64,000 nt of DNA, taken from Sternotherus odoratus. Lineage: Eukaryota > Chordata > Testudines > Kinosternidae. Positions within the stretch are counted from its first letter, which is position 1. Each line of letters begins with the position of its first letter. The stretch lies in assembly GCA_032164245.1 (NCBI GenBank), contig JAVMKO010000002.1, positions 95,431,340 to 95,495,339 of the forward strand, written 5' to 3'. Below the pieces are notes generated by a model. It was not told where the DNA came from. It made no database searches and worked only from the letters and a program-made list of their open reading frames with translations. Shown here in pieces: positions 13,064 through 24,267 of the stretch. Both the position numbers and the translations under genes were made by a program.

Positions 13064-14159
13064 TTATCCCACCATTTTTGAGCTGTGAAGAATGAAACCA
13101 TTTTCGCCAGGGGGTTTTCCATTTTTCCCATTCAGGATTTCTACCTCACAAACACTGGGGCTGGCCCGATTCACAGTAGAGAAGTGGCCATCCCAGGTGT
13201 GTGTAAAGAGCCGCTTAGCAGTGTTGGATTTAGTAGGGATGGTTTCCACCCTGGATCTTTCTAAAACAAAGTCAGTGGATGTACACACAGTTGAGAAACT
13301 TTGGCAGCTAGAAACTGAACCAAATTTCTCAGCACCCACACCGTTGCTTGCTACAGGCAATGATTCATTCTGAGCTAACTCACTTCCACACCCTGCAGTT
13401 ACAGCAAACTGCTTGCAAAAGCTAGCATGAGATTTGTGCTTCCTTCAGGAGCACTTTTAGGCCACAATTCATTTTCTCCAGAAAACCTGTCCTTTCCCTT
13501 TCCAGCTAGGGGTGGCTCTACAGAAACATCTTCCTGAGCCTCTTTCTGGATTTCAGTTGAGTTCAGAACAACTTCTGAAACAACTGACATATCGTCAGTC
13601 AGCATAAGCTGAGAGGCACATTCTGTCTGCTCCTCAGATAAACTGCCATTCTTAACAGTAAACACAGGACTCTGTTACATTTGGAGATTGGGGTATCTCC
13701 GTCCACGGGCAAGTCATTACCCCCAACAGACAAGACTTATGAACACTTTTCTCTCCTGGGTTTTAGTTGAGTCCAGAACCACATCTGGAACAGCTGACAA
13801 ATCTTCAGTCAGCATAAACTGAGAGGTACCTTCTGCATGTTCCACAGATGGAACCCTGGAGACACGTTCTTCACCGGCAGTTAAACTGCTTTTCTGACTA
13901 GACCAACAGTTTGAATTTCCCTCCCCCTTGTCACAGACCACAGGGCTATTCACAGACAAACACTGGGAGATTGGGAAGGCTTTTTAACAGGCAAATTGCC
14001 ACTCCCAAGGGACAAACCATGGGAGACAGTTTCTCCCTCATACTCGCTGAGCTGAACCTGTTTAGTGGTGGGTCTCCCTTGGGAGATCCTGTCCTCTAGC
14101 AACTGGGCTGACATCCCTGGTTCCCGACTGTAGCCCTCACAGTGGGTCTCCTCCTCCAT
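13064..14159 (-). pseudogene. Degenerate minus-strand retroelement coding remnant
   Basis: Four consecutive minus-strand open frames (14159-13950, 13959-13717, 13665-13399, 13360-13064) are acidic and Ser/Glu-rich. Two of them contain near-repeats of one motif: LTEDLSAVPDVVLDSTKTQE and LTDDMSVVSEVVLNSTEIQK. This suggests an internally repeated protein broken by stops and frameshifts. It sits between the 1417-bp module upstream and the env-like remnant downstream, so it probably is part of the same retroelement. I do not recognise a domain. Confidence 0.35.
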
Positions 14160-14400
14160 ACATCACACTGATGTCTTGTGATCTGCTGGGGAGGCCCGTG
14201 GGGAACCAGGCATCCCTACTGATCGTAAGACTCACAGAGCCTTCACTCAGAAGAGAGGGCAGGGATCTGGCTTTGACAGGGAGTGGGCGCGGGGGATGCA
14301 CTCTGTACCAGGGCAGTGGGTTGTGGGGGAACTCCCTGCATTAACTCTGTTCTCCGCATGACCTGAGATAAAGCATCAGGATGCTGATGGGCTGGCGATC

Positions 14401-16336
14401 ATATTTTCCCATATCCTCCCCTAAATTCACCAGCTTCCTCCAAATCATGTTCCTAAGGGTCTCCTTTGGTTGGTGCTGCCCAGGGTTGTGGGAGGTAGGG
14501 GGATTAAAAATGGGAGGGCGCCCAGTTTCTTGCAGCAAATCTCCTGCCTGTTTGATTTTTGTTACTAGTTCAGCCCTGGTTAGCTGTTCTAAATCCACAG
14601 TCCCCATGGTCATTTTTGTCTAAGAATTTAGTCCGGCATAAGTGTTCTGTACTAATTCATGTCCCTGATATTGGGATAATCCCAGTCTCTTCTGTCTGGG
14701 ATAATGAATCAGAGAGAGCTGCCAGTATTTTCTTTTGAATTAGGTAAGCTTCTGGGGCCCCTCCTGGTTTCTGCTCTTCCATTATGTACAATTTCATAAG
14801 GGAAGATGTAGGCAGTAATATTTTAAGAGCACTTATCATCCATTCCCCGGGTCCAGTGGCAGTCCGCTCCCAAGACCCTATGCCTAGGTCTAGAGCAGGG
14901 GTCTCAAACTCAAATGACCACGAGGGCCGCATGAGGACTAGTGCACTGGCTCGAGGGCCGCACCACTGACACACACCCTGCCCTCGCTGCCCCGGCTCCG
15001 CCCCCACTCCACCCCTTCCATGAGGACTAGTGCACTGGCCCGAGGGCCACACCACTGACCCCGCCCTTGCTGCCCCGGCTCCGCCCCCACTCCACCCCTT
15101 CCAAGAGGTCCCACCCCTGCCCCACCTCCTCCTCTGAGCACGCAGCTCCCCATTCCCTCCTGGAAAGCGCTAGGCACCGCCAACAGCTGTTTGGCAAACA
15201 AAGCAAGAGCAATCTAGGAAGTCCAGAGCTAGAAACACACGCGGCCCAGCCAGGCAGCAGAGAAGCCTCCACTTCTGGCCCCTCCGTCCTGCAAACTGCT
15301 ATGGGGGGACCGGGGGGGAGAGGGGGGCGCCAGGAAGCTTGGCGGGCCGCAGGGAAGGGCTTTGCGGGCCGCATGTGGCCCCCGGGCCGCATGTTTGAGA
15401 CCCCTGGTCTAGAGCATTTGTAGCTCAAGGAGAAGAGCCGCATAACTGAGCCAATTGGGTTAAGTCCATGCCATCCGCAGAGGGATACATTTGCAAACAC
15501 GGGCCAGGCATGCAACGGCTATGTCTCGGTTCAGTGGCCCCAGTCTCTCAGCAATAGCCTTGGCGTGACTAGGAGACCACCCTACTACATCCATGATCAG
15601 CTCTGTTCTGACAAGATCGGCTCCTGCAACTCTGTGTTTAACCTCCCTTGTGGAAACAGGAGCACATTATGTATTTGTGGCCAATCAGGGTTGAATGGGT
15701 TTTTGGGGACACCATCGGGGTAACTTTATTCTCTCAGGGGGTTCCAAATCACAATCCTCTCTTAATCTTACATCTGCTACCACCCCCTTACAGGCGCGAA
15801 GTTGGGCACACAATTTACTAATCTCTGCCTCACACTCCTGATGGTCTGCTTCTGAAGACATCTGGTATCAGCCCTGCTCATTTCCTGTTCAGAGACCCCC
15901 ATAGAAGGGTCAAGAGGGGAGAGGAGAATGAAGGGGAGGAAGTGACTCTGCCCCTGTGGGAAAAACACTAGGGTGAAGCCCAATCCAGTAACCAGATCTA
16001 CCCCAGGTTTACGTGTGACCTCAGAGAGGTCACTTCATGACCTTCATTTCCTGCCTGTAGAATGGGGATAATAGTTTCCTCCCCAACAGGGGGTGTGGGG
16101 AAGACACTCCCATGGTCAGCGAGGGGCTTGGACACTCTCGGGGTGGATTGCACCAGGGTGAGGGAAGGGACCCAGAGTTTGCTCCCTCTAGCCAATGGAG
16201 GAGGATGAAATCAGAAAGTTGGGGGAAAGGGATGGGGCAGGAACTGTTGCCACAGATGGGACTTAGGACTTTGTCAGTGCCAAGAGCTTGGTACTTCCAT
16301 TCAGCAAATAGTTTCTCTAGTGAGAAGACCCTCCTG
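14401..16336 (-). repeat. 1417-bp duplicated module, copy A (with hAT insertion)
   Basis: After removal of the hAT insertion 14896-15406 and one 8-bp target duplication, this segment is exactly as long (1417 bp) as copy B at 24820-26236. I found about 15 substitutions and no other indel by eye. On the minus strand it carries short frames in the same order in both copies: one from 16195, one from 15983, one ending near 14657, and one beginning MTMGTVDLEQLTRAELVTKI at 14613. They look like a degraded retroelement gene, but I cannot name it. The left edge is flanked by gctggcgatc here and by a retroviral LTR in copy B. Confidence 0.75.
14896..15406. mobile_element. Non-autonomous hAT element inside copy A
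   Basis: Starts CAGGGGTCTCAAACTC and ends ATGTTTGAGACCCCTG (inverted repeats, 14 of 16 matching). An 8-bp duplication GTCTAGAG lies at 14888-14895 and 15407-15414. The interior is GC-rich with an internal near-direct repeat (the 'gaggactagtgcactggc..gagggccgcaccactgac' unit twice at about 14935-15060). Copy B at about 25305-25315 has a single GTCTAGAG and no insert, giving a natural empty site. Confidence 0.92.
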
Positions 16337-16463
16337 TTATTGGCGGTCTCCATACTATTTGTAGTTCTTCCTACTCTCCTCAAGGTGTCCCCTTAGTAGA
16401 TCTTGAATGTGGTGGATTCATTGAACCATGCTGTCGTCTGGCAATTTTGGAAAGGCCATAGGT
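16337..16463 (-). mobile_element. Gypsy (Metaviridae) fragment, distal part
   Basis: This 127-bp piece and 18071-19301 are the two halves of one minus-strand Gypsy-type fragment, separated by the hAT element 16464-18062 whose target duplication CCATAGGT joins them. It is short and has no diagnostic motif of its own. Assignment follows from continuity across the insertion. Confidence 0.5.
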
Positions 16464-18062
16464 CAGTGATGGCGAACCCGTGGCACGCGTGCCACTGCCG
16501 GCACGCCGAGCCGTCTCTGTGGGCACGCCGCTCGCGAGCCAGATGTGGCTCTTTTGAGCCTGTCATCTGGCTCGCGCGGCGCTCTCTGTCCGCGAGGCTG
16601 GGGGGCGGGGGAGGCGGTGTGGCGCGGCGCGGCGCTCTCTGTCCGCGAGGCTGGGGGGCGGGGGAGGTGGTGTGGCGCGGCGCTCTCTGTCCGCGAGGCT
16701 GGGGGGCGGGGGAGGCGGTGTGGCGCGGCGCTCTCTGTCCGCGAGGCTGGGGGGGCGGGGGAGGCGGTGTGGCGCGGCGCTCTCTGTCCGCGAGGCTGGG
16801 GGGCGGGGGAGGCGGTGTGGCGCGGCGCTGCTGTGACCGCGAGGCTGGGGGGCGTGTCGCTCCTCTCCTTCCCTCGCTGGAGTCGGGTCACAGCAGCGTG
16901 ACCCAGCGAACAAGTAAGCGCCGGGGGGGGGAGTAAGCGGTGTGCAAGGGGGTGTTGGGGGAAGGCTGGGCTGGGAGCGGGGGTAAGCGGTGTGGGGGAG
17001 AGACCGGGCTGGGTGGGTCAGTTGGGGGGGGTTGGAGGAAAGGAGGTTTGGGGGGGAGAGACCTGGCTGGGTGGGTCAGTTCGGGGGGGTTGGAGGAAAG
17101 GAGGTTTGGGGGGGGAGAGACCTGGCTGGGTGGGTCAGTTGGGGGGGGTTGGAGGAAAGGAGGTTTGGGGGGGGAGAGACCTGGCTGGGTGGGTCAGTTG
17201 GGGGGGGTTGGAGGAAAGGAGGTTTGGGGGGGAGAGACCTGGCTGGGTGGGTTAGTTGGGGGGGGTTGGAGGAAAGGAGGTTTGGGGGGGAGAGACCTGG
17301 CTGGGTGGGTCAGTTGGGGGGGGGTTGGAGGAAAGGAGGTTTGGGGGGGAGAGACCGGGCTGGGTGGGTCAGTTGGGGGGGGGGTTGGAGGAAAGGAGGT
17401 TTGGGGGGGAGAGACCTGGCTGGGTGGGTCAGTTGGGGGGGGTTGGAGGAAAGGAGGTTTGGGGGGGAGAGACCTGGCTGGGTGGGTCAGTTGGGGGCGG
17501 GGGGGTGGAGGAAAGGAAGTTTGGGGGGGAGAGACCTGGCTGGGTGGGTCAGTTGGGGGCGTGGGTGGGAAGGAAGGAGGTTTGGGGGGGAGAGACCGGG
17601 CTGGGTGGGTCATTTGGGGGGTGGGTGGGAGGGAAGGAGGTTTTGGGGGGAGAGACTGGGCTGGGTGGGTCATTTGGGGGGTGGGTGGGAGGGAAGGAGG
17701 TTTTGGGGGGAGAGACTGGGCTGGGTGGGTCATTTGGGGGGTGGGGGGGAGGGAAGGAGGTTTTGGGGGGAGAGACCGGGCTGAGTGGGTCAGTTGGGGG
17801 GGGTGTACAGTTGTTTTTTTTTGTTTTGTTTTTTGTTTTTTTGTTTTTTTCAATTAAAAAAAAATGTTTAATGGAAAGCTCTGTTACTGTGTTTTTCTTT
17901 TTAAACAAAAGCTGTTAATTAGTTTGAAAAACTGTATGAATTGTTTTTTCTAAACTAAAACCTCGTTATTTAGGTTTAATTGCAGTGTTGGCACTTTGAA
18001 AAAAGCAAGTCGTTTTGGTTTGCAGTTTGGGCACTCGGGCTCAAAAAGGTTTGCCATCACTG
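16464..18062. mobile_element. 1.6-kb non-autonomous hAT element carrying two minisatellites
   Basis: Ends: left CAGTGATGGCGAACC, right GGTTTGCCATCACTG (inverted, one mismatch). Target duplication CCATAGGT at 16456-16463 and 18063-18070. From about 16579 to 16850 there are about six units of a roughly 48-bp GC-rich repeat (gctctctgtccgcgaggctgg...). From about 17000 to 17810 there are 14 units of a 56-62-bp, usually 59-bp, G-rich repeat (gagagacctggctgggtgggtcag + ttgggg...ggaggaaaggaggttt). Then come T-rich DNA and the right end. Long Gly/Trp-rich or Pro-rich frames on both strands, up to 305 codons, are translations of these repeats. No transposase domain is present. Confidence 0.92.
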
Positions 18063-18070
18063 CCATAGGT

Positions 18071-19301
18071 CATGTGGGATGAAATCAGGGATTAATCTAT
18101 AGTTAGCAAAAAAAGGTATTGTTGGCATCATGGTTTGCAAATTTGGAGCTGATCTGTGCTCTCAGTCAAAGGTACACAGTCACAGGGGACGAAGCCTGCC
18201 ATCTTGGTCAGTTGATGTATGATAGCCAGTTGTTCCATGTGGCCATTTGATTCTGAGAATTCTACAATAAAATCTGTGGTTCCAAACTGCCATTTCATTC
18301 AAAGCCTGGTAGTCTACACAGAGTCATAGAGTCCCATCTTCCTTCTTTCCAAAGAGGGCAGGGCCCCTGTGGAAAATGCTGAGTAGTGAATAAATTCTTT
18401 GCGCTGTTTTTCTTGACTAAACGCAGAGAGAGCCACCAGTTCTGGTTCGGACATTGCGTAAATACGGCCAAAGGGAACTGTTGCCTAAAGCTGTAGATCA
18501 ATAGAGCAGTCATGGTCTCAGTGCAGAGATAATGTGTCCACATTTTTTTAAAATATCCAAATAACCCTGGTACTTATCAGGAATGTGGGGTGTGTCAGTC
18601 CAAAGAATGGTTCACTACCGCCAGTTGCTCTGAGCCTCTGTACATACAGGGATGGACTCACCACTGTCTGGGAATGGGCCTCTGGGCACAGAGACTTGCT
18701 GGTGTTGCTATGGCGACAGGCTGCTGATAGCATTTGGAGGGAAAGCTGGTCTTCTGGGTTTATTAGTGAACATGGGGGGTCCTCTCATGCTAACCAGGTG
18801 AGCCCACCAAAATGTGGGGAACATATCACAGTGAATATCAGCATTTCTTTGTGTACCTGGGTTACCGTTTTCAGGGGCACCATGACTCGACTCACCAGTC
18901 CTGAGGACAAGAGGATCTTGTCATTTGATGTGACTTCTGCTAGACAAGGATTTGCAGATCTTGGGCTGTCTCGAAATTTATGATATTGTCTGTAGTCCTA
19001 GAATCAATCAGTGCCCTAATTCAATAACCCCTGTCATGTTTCTCTGGAGATGCACAACTGAACTGGAACTTGTAGATCCAGGGAGGGTCCTGTGGACCCA
19101 GCTGGGTTTCCATGAAAATTTGGGCTTGTTTGTTTCCTGGTACTTTTTTGGCTGGGATCCATGAGAGGCAGCAAATGGGTGTGTGCCCTGACTTGCCACA
19201 GTAGAAGAACAAGTTATTGCACTGATTTCACTCCCTTTCCTCGGGGGTCAAGTGTCAGTGGGCCACATTGACCTGCACATGGTACTTTTTTTGTGTGCTA
19301 T
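18071..19301 (-). mobile_element. Gypsy/Metaviridae retrotransposon fragment (gag knuckle, protease, RT and integrase scraps)
   Basis: Reading minus from 19301: about 19212-19150 is a nucleocapsid knuckle, FYCGKSGHTPIC, with the first cysteine replaced. About 18990-18950 is a retropepsin-like ALIDSRTTDNII, in which the usual DSG/DTG active-site Gly is Arg. About 18380-18310, with frameshifts, is the reverse-transcriptase start region (V-K-K-x-D-G-S-L-R-type segment). It is followed almost directly, at about 18290-18160, by an integrase-core-like segment with LTKMAGFVPC. Most of RT and all of RNase H are therefore missing. The order gag-protease-RT-integrase fits Gypsy. The frame is full of stops. 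Its far end abuts the LTR at 19302. Confidence 0.7.
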
Positions 19302-19923
19302 TGTTGCACAAATTCTACTCGTTCCCTTGGAGGCCTCTCCAAATAGCATCCAAGAACAGGCAAAAGACTCAAGGTAACCTGAACAAAAAGGTTTATTTGC
19401 ATGCAAATAGGGGATCAGAGGAATACAAATTGAAAGTCTGACAACCCACGAACACAGGGTGGGCAAAACATATATACAAGGTTTGAATATGCAAGCAACC
19501 AATACCATCAAAGAGAGTCACAGCTACATACAGCCAATAATCAGATGCCACATACATAACTTGTATACAGATTCAAACAGCACCATGGCTACCGGCCGTT
19601 AGCTCCAGTGCTTACTATTACACAAGCATGACAGACATTGTTGCAAAGTATGACATGAGCTGACAGGTCTACCTGCAGGCTCAGTCCCTGATTATGGCTA
19701 CATGCCCACCCAGCTGACAGACTCCATTTTAAAACAAAAACTCCACCTTGCAATACACATTACATAACCATTAACCCAACAGTTGCCGCAAGGATAACGC
19801 ATCTTATACAATGTACAGTTAAGCTCCTGTTAAGCTCCTATTTCTATAGCAGTTAACTAGAAACAGGCAGCAAACTTTACAGAGCAAGTAATCACCAAAT
19901 ACCATTTTTATATTTGTACTACA
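19302..19923 (-). mobile_element. 3' LTR of provirus
   Basis: Plus-strand ends TGTTGCACAAA...TACTACA, i.e. TG...CA when read on the minus strand. It aligns along its length with 24268-24819, but differs by many substitutions and carries about 70 extra bases near its high-coordinate end (around 19820-19900). On the minus strand, CAAT/TATA-like U3 and 'aaataaacc' polyadenylation-type sequence (plus ggtttatttgc near 19390) are visible. The purine tract AAGAGGCAGGAT just upstream in minus sense (19924-19935) fits a polypurine tract. Confidence 0.85.
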
Positions 19924-19989
19924 ATCCTGCCTCTTAAAAGATACTTTCTTCTACATTTTACATCCTATCTTCTACAAGGCAGGGAAGTA

Positions 19990-20313
19990 TTACCCATTAA
20001 AGGTATGATGATTACCATAACAAGACCACAGTCCCAGAAATCCAATGACAATTAAACAGATTACCCCACTCTTAATCAGTGATTCAATTCCTTTACTTAC
20101 ATAAGGAAGCCAGGACCACAAGGACTCCCACCAATTAATGGGTAGGTAGCCATCAAATTGATTCCCAACCAAAGCTAATTCCCTATACCCAATAAGTCCC
20201 ACTGACAAATTTAAATTGGGTCCAAATTTGGCCTTATAGGCCCAGGTCCTTGATTCCTGTAATGAGGCAACCTTTATTGTCAGCAAATCACAATAATCCT
20301 GTCTTGTTAACAA
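19990..20313 (-). pseudogene. Provirus env transmembrane-subunit remnant
   Basis: A 107-codon minus-strand frame next to the 3' LTR. It has a Trp-rich juxtamembrane stretch followed by a hydrophobic segment (SGVICLIVIGFLGLWSC) and a short tail, which is the usual end of a retroviral transmembrane subunit. The surface subunit and most upstream env are absent. This places the end of env immediately before the 3' LTR, in keeping with gammaretrovirus-type order. Confidence 0.6.
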
Positions 20314-21092
20314 TCGTAGGATACCCAGAGGTAGACATCCCTACCCTGGTCCATTTCCTAGGTCATGTTAATCACAGACAGGGGAACAGATATAAGAAAA
20401 CCCTTGTTTTGGGTCACTGGAATCTTGGTGAGAGATATCCAGGGGAGGCAAAACAGTACAATTACAATCTCAACAATCCATACAAAATCCAGTCCATACA
20501 AAGTCAATTTGAGTCCAAGTCCCTTCAACAAATCACAGTCCCAAAGTCAATTTGAGTTCAATTCCTGAGAGAGACAAACCAGTCCACTGCTCAGTCCAGT
20601 TCTCTCTCAGAGAAATGTATCTCTTGACACGCAGGCAGCTCTCTGTCAGCAGAATGTATCTCTTGACACGCAGACAACCCTCCGTCAGCAGCACCTGGAA
20701 CGGACCCTCCAGCCTCTTCCTCCACCTTTGGATTCCACCTCTGGATCAGGACCTGGGATGAGGACGTCCAAGGACATGCTTCTGGCAAGGCACAGCAAAC
20801 CTGCAGAGAAAACAAACTACACGGCAGTACCATATTCTTTTTCCAATTTAGCAGTGTTATGTTTTTCCACCCCGCTACAAAATCCTGCCAGTGTCCAAGA
20901 GAGACATCTCAAACATTAACTCAAAAGGACCTCTTGTCAGTCCACACGACTGAACATCTAGATCTCCTTATTCAACACAATCAACAAAAACAAGCAGCTT
21001 CTAGCTATCCGTATGCAGTGAAATGGAGGAGAAAGTATCCTTTTAAATCCAACACAGAACATCTCCTTCAGCACATACACAAGGGCCTATAC
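20314..21092 (-). other. Deleted/rearranged pol-env interval of the provirus
   Basis: Reverse transcriptase, RNase H, integrase and surface envelope should lie here, but only about 0.8 kb remains and none of their motifs is visible. The stretch includes a 39-bp tandem repeat (atgtatctcttgacacgcag at about 20615 and again at about 20654). A second short duplication ('cccagcaaatgc') lies across its edge at about 21100-21155. It marks a large internal deletion. Confidence 0.6.
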
Positions 21093-22961
21093 CTAAACCC
21101 AGCAAGTGCTCCACAAAACCCAGCAAATGCTCACAAAACCCAGCAAATGCCTCCACAAAGTAGTCAGACAGGCAGGTAAAGCAACACAGACATACCCTAG
21201 CACATCACTCCCAATCTTAGTGAGGAGAGGCTTACAAACAGGCAACTTAGTTCTGCAACCTTCAATGCCTTCAACAACAACATGCTCCCCGCTCTCCTTA
21301 GCAGAGGGAGGCTTCGTTGGAATCATAGAGAATGTGGCTCTGGTATCTACCAGAGCCTCATAGGCCCTGCCACCAACCCTTATCCTAACCATGGGATCCT
21401 CCCGAGCTGTAGCTCGAAGGGTAGTGGACTTGGACCCCGGTCCTCTTCAATCAGACTCATCTCCAGAGAAGCCAGCATCAGCCCTCATCTGCTTCTCAGA
21501 TGCAAATCTAACCTTTGGCTTCTGCTGCTCTCTCTCCTTTCTCAACTCAGGGCAGTCATACTTCCAGTGCCCTCTCTTTCTACAGTTCAAACACACATCC
21601 CTTGGGATAACTCGTCTACTTCTACTTTCATACCTCTGCCTCTCATAACCCTCACGAGACTTCTCACCTTTCATTGCCTTTGCCAACATAACCATATTCC
21701 TCAAAGATCTCTCATCTTTCCTTTTCTCTGTTGCCTGCTCTCGGTTGCTATACACCTTGTAAGCAATCTCCATTAACTCCGAGATAGAAGGCGGGACTGG
21801 GAAGCCTAACTTCTATAACTTTCTCCTAATATCCGGGGCAGACTGCCCAATAAACATCAAATTCACCAATTTAAAGTTCTCAGGGGCCTCAGAATCTATG
21901 CCACTAAATTGCCGAAAACCCTCAAACAAGCACTGGAGGAAAGAGGATGGATCCTCCTCCTTACCCTGTTCAATCCTATACAACTTAGCCAAGTTAGTGA
22001 CACATGGAATAGCTTTACCCAGGGCTTCCACGATTACCCCAAGTTACTCCGCCTCCTGCTTCCTGCCTCCAGGATCATGGCTGTCCCATCTAGGATCCTT
22101 CTTAGGGCACAGGCTCTCAATATCTCCACCAGGACCTGCCCTCTCCTCAGCAATCTTACCAGCCATCCCTAAGACCAGCCGACGCTCCTCAGCAGTGAGG
22201 AGGGTCTGGAGCATCATTTGCACGTCAACCCATGTTGGTCTGTGGGTAGTGCCTATAGATGCAAAGAGACTCTGCATCCTCAGGGGGTCCTCTCTAAAAG
22301 AGGGGTTCTGGTTCCTCCAGTTAAACAAATCCATTGTGCTAAATGGCACATGTACAAATGTAGTCTCCCCCTCTGAGGTAGCAACCTCTCTCATCGGGCA
22401 CTGTCTCTGAACCTTACTTCGTGTCACCGGACCCTCTTGCTTAGGCACCAATGGAGATACTGGTAAATTAAGCTCCGTGGTAAGGGAAGCATAGGGCCCT
22501 GCGTATTCAGGTGACATCTCTCTCCTGATGGTGGTATCAGGGGTCACAGCAGATCTTACTCTTGCTCTATTCTCAGGCAGTGAAGGGCTCTCAGAATCAA
22601 TTAACACAGGCACCTGCTGCCCACAACCTCTAGCCCTCATTTGCCGGCACATCTTAACAGCGAATTTCATAAACCAGGGTGGCCGGTCCTGGCAAATCGC
22701 CAACCAACAATCTATATAGGGGAACTAATCCCACAGTCCATCCCTTTGCACCCTACTGTGCACCAATTTCACCAGTTCCACATCAAAGGAACCACCTTCA
22801 GGCCATCCCAGGCCAAGACTAGCCCACCTAAGCTGACTGAACTTTGTCAGTTCCTCTCTTGTCAGCTTCAATATACAGGTACCTCTGAACTTCCTAAAGT
22901 TCTCCAGCATACAATCCAAAGGAACCTTGGAGCTATTGGTCCGGGAGCGACCCAAACCCAT
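21093..22961 (-). pseudogene. Provirus gag-pro, one frame with stop codons
   Basis: A single minus-strand frame runs from an ATG at 22961 to a stop at about 21093. The start MGLGRSRTN has the Gly-2 expected for myristoylation of matrix. Capsid-like sequence follows, then one nucleocapsid zinc knuckle CLNCRKRGHWKYDC at about 21590. Three stops interrupt gag (22725-22727 TAG, 22044-22046 TAA, 21813-21815). A TGA at 21447-21449 separates gag from a same-frame protease segment, whose active site reads ALVDTRATFSMI, with Arg in place of the normal Gly. The same-frame gag-pro layout with a single knuckle is gammaretrovirus-like. The protein is not functional as it stands. Confidence 0.8.
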
Positions 22962-24246
22962 TTTCCCCTTCCGAACTATCGGGCTTGCTCCAACTAGATT
23001 GGGTCTATCAGTGATTCACTCCCTCGGGCCCCTGGCTCGCAGAGACTGCCTCAGCCTTCGTTTCCTGATCGAGTTCCTGACCAAATAACCAAGGATTCTT
23101 GGAGAGTCTGCAAGACTTTTTACCTCCTGAGTCTTGGGTGGCTAGATATTACTGACCAAATGACCAATGCTCCACCAGTGCCCCTGGAACCCCAGGCATG
23201 AACAGCTAGTGAAAAGCCTCGATCAAGCTATCAGCAACCAAATAGCCTCCACGTGCAGCCTCGATCAAAGATATCAGAAAACCAAAAGACCAAATGACCC
23301 AATGACCAGTGAAACACCAGTCACACACAATCAAACGCCTCCCTGTAATCACTGATTCCTCAAGAGCCCGTACAAGACGGTCTCAAAAAGGGTCCGCGCT
23401 CACCCTGTAACGCAAACAACCCATTGGAGCCTGACAGAGCCATTCCTCCTTCCAAAGGAGCCCTACTCTGTCCTTGGTAGAGAAGCAAAAACACCCTCTA
23501 CACCTGTGATGCCTCGCGGTCACCACCGAGAACAATGGGTATACCGAATACTAGCCTCCACTATCTGGTTCTGTGCCCGTGGAGCCCGTCGACTCCCAAC
23601 AAGCATTTTCCTCTCCCTTCCAACTTTCCCTCACAGAAGGTCCCACTGCATCAGTGCCTACCAAGGTCAAGTGATCGAGTCACTGGCAGTCCCTTAACCT
23701 TCACACACACAGGGAAATCACCAGGTTATCAGCCCTAATAATCATTTCCCTCCCTGCCTTCACTTGCAGGAGGATCTCCTGAGTTGAGTCAACTAGTGGT
23801 GGAGACACTCTCAACACCCCTCACACTCAGAATACCAATTATTAGGTTTCAAAACCTATACTCACACCTTTGCCTCAAGCGGATGGACCAGGGGATCGGC
23901 TCGCAGGAATCCTTCCACTCTTCTCGGGTGCCTGGTGAGATGATTCCTCATGTCTGCACGTCACCGACTCTGCGATGCCGCCAGCCGGTCCGAATCCTTG
24001 GCGGTGGAGTCTCTGGGAGGACCACTGATCAGTCTCTCTCTAGGCCCCAGGCCTCAGTCCAAAAATCCAAAAATCCGCGGTCTTCTCTCAGGAACCTTAG
24101 CTTTGCCTGATTTTAAGGAGCTTGCCTTTAACTTCCCAGGTATTCTCGCAGCTGAACCAAGATTTAGGGACAGGCAGAATAGTTGCCTGGTGGCCACTTC
24201 CCCTCCTCTAGTTCATCTATGCCAATCCTGGGGTAGTCCAAAGGAT
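22962..24246 (-). other. Provirus 5' leader
   Basis: About 1.3 kb between the primer binding site and the gag start. No open frame with recognisable similarity. Expected to hold dimerisation and packaging signals in the living virus, but I cannot identify them from sequence. Confidence 0.55.
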
Positions 24247-24264
24247 CTCCTGGCTGGCTCGCCA
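24247..24264 (-). promoter_or_regulatory. Primer binding site, tRNA-Arg
   Basis: The plus strand reads CTCCTGGCTGGCTCGCCA, which is the 3' end, with CCA, of vertebrate tRNA-Arg(ACG). The minus strand TGGCGAGCCAGCCAGGAG is its perfect 18-nt complement. It sits 3 nt from the 5' LTR edge at 24268, the normal retroviral spacing. Confidence 0.85.
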
Positions 24265-24267
24265 ATT

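Noticed and set aside
16463..16936. Long Arg/Pro/Gly-rich ORFs on both strands
   Set aside because: Translation of the ~48-bp GC-rich repeat in the same element; no codon signal or domain.
17000..17810. CRISPR-like or regulatory repeat array
   Set aside because: Repeats are tandem with no unique spacers, in a vertebrate genome, inside a transposon.
16940..17857. 305-codon plus-strand ORF (Gly/Trp-rich) and a 219-codon minus-strand Pro-rich ORF over the same DNA
   Set aside because: Open in several frames on both strands because the 59-bp repeat lacks stop codons. Lies inside a hAT element.
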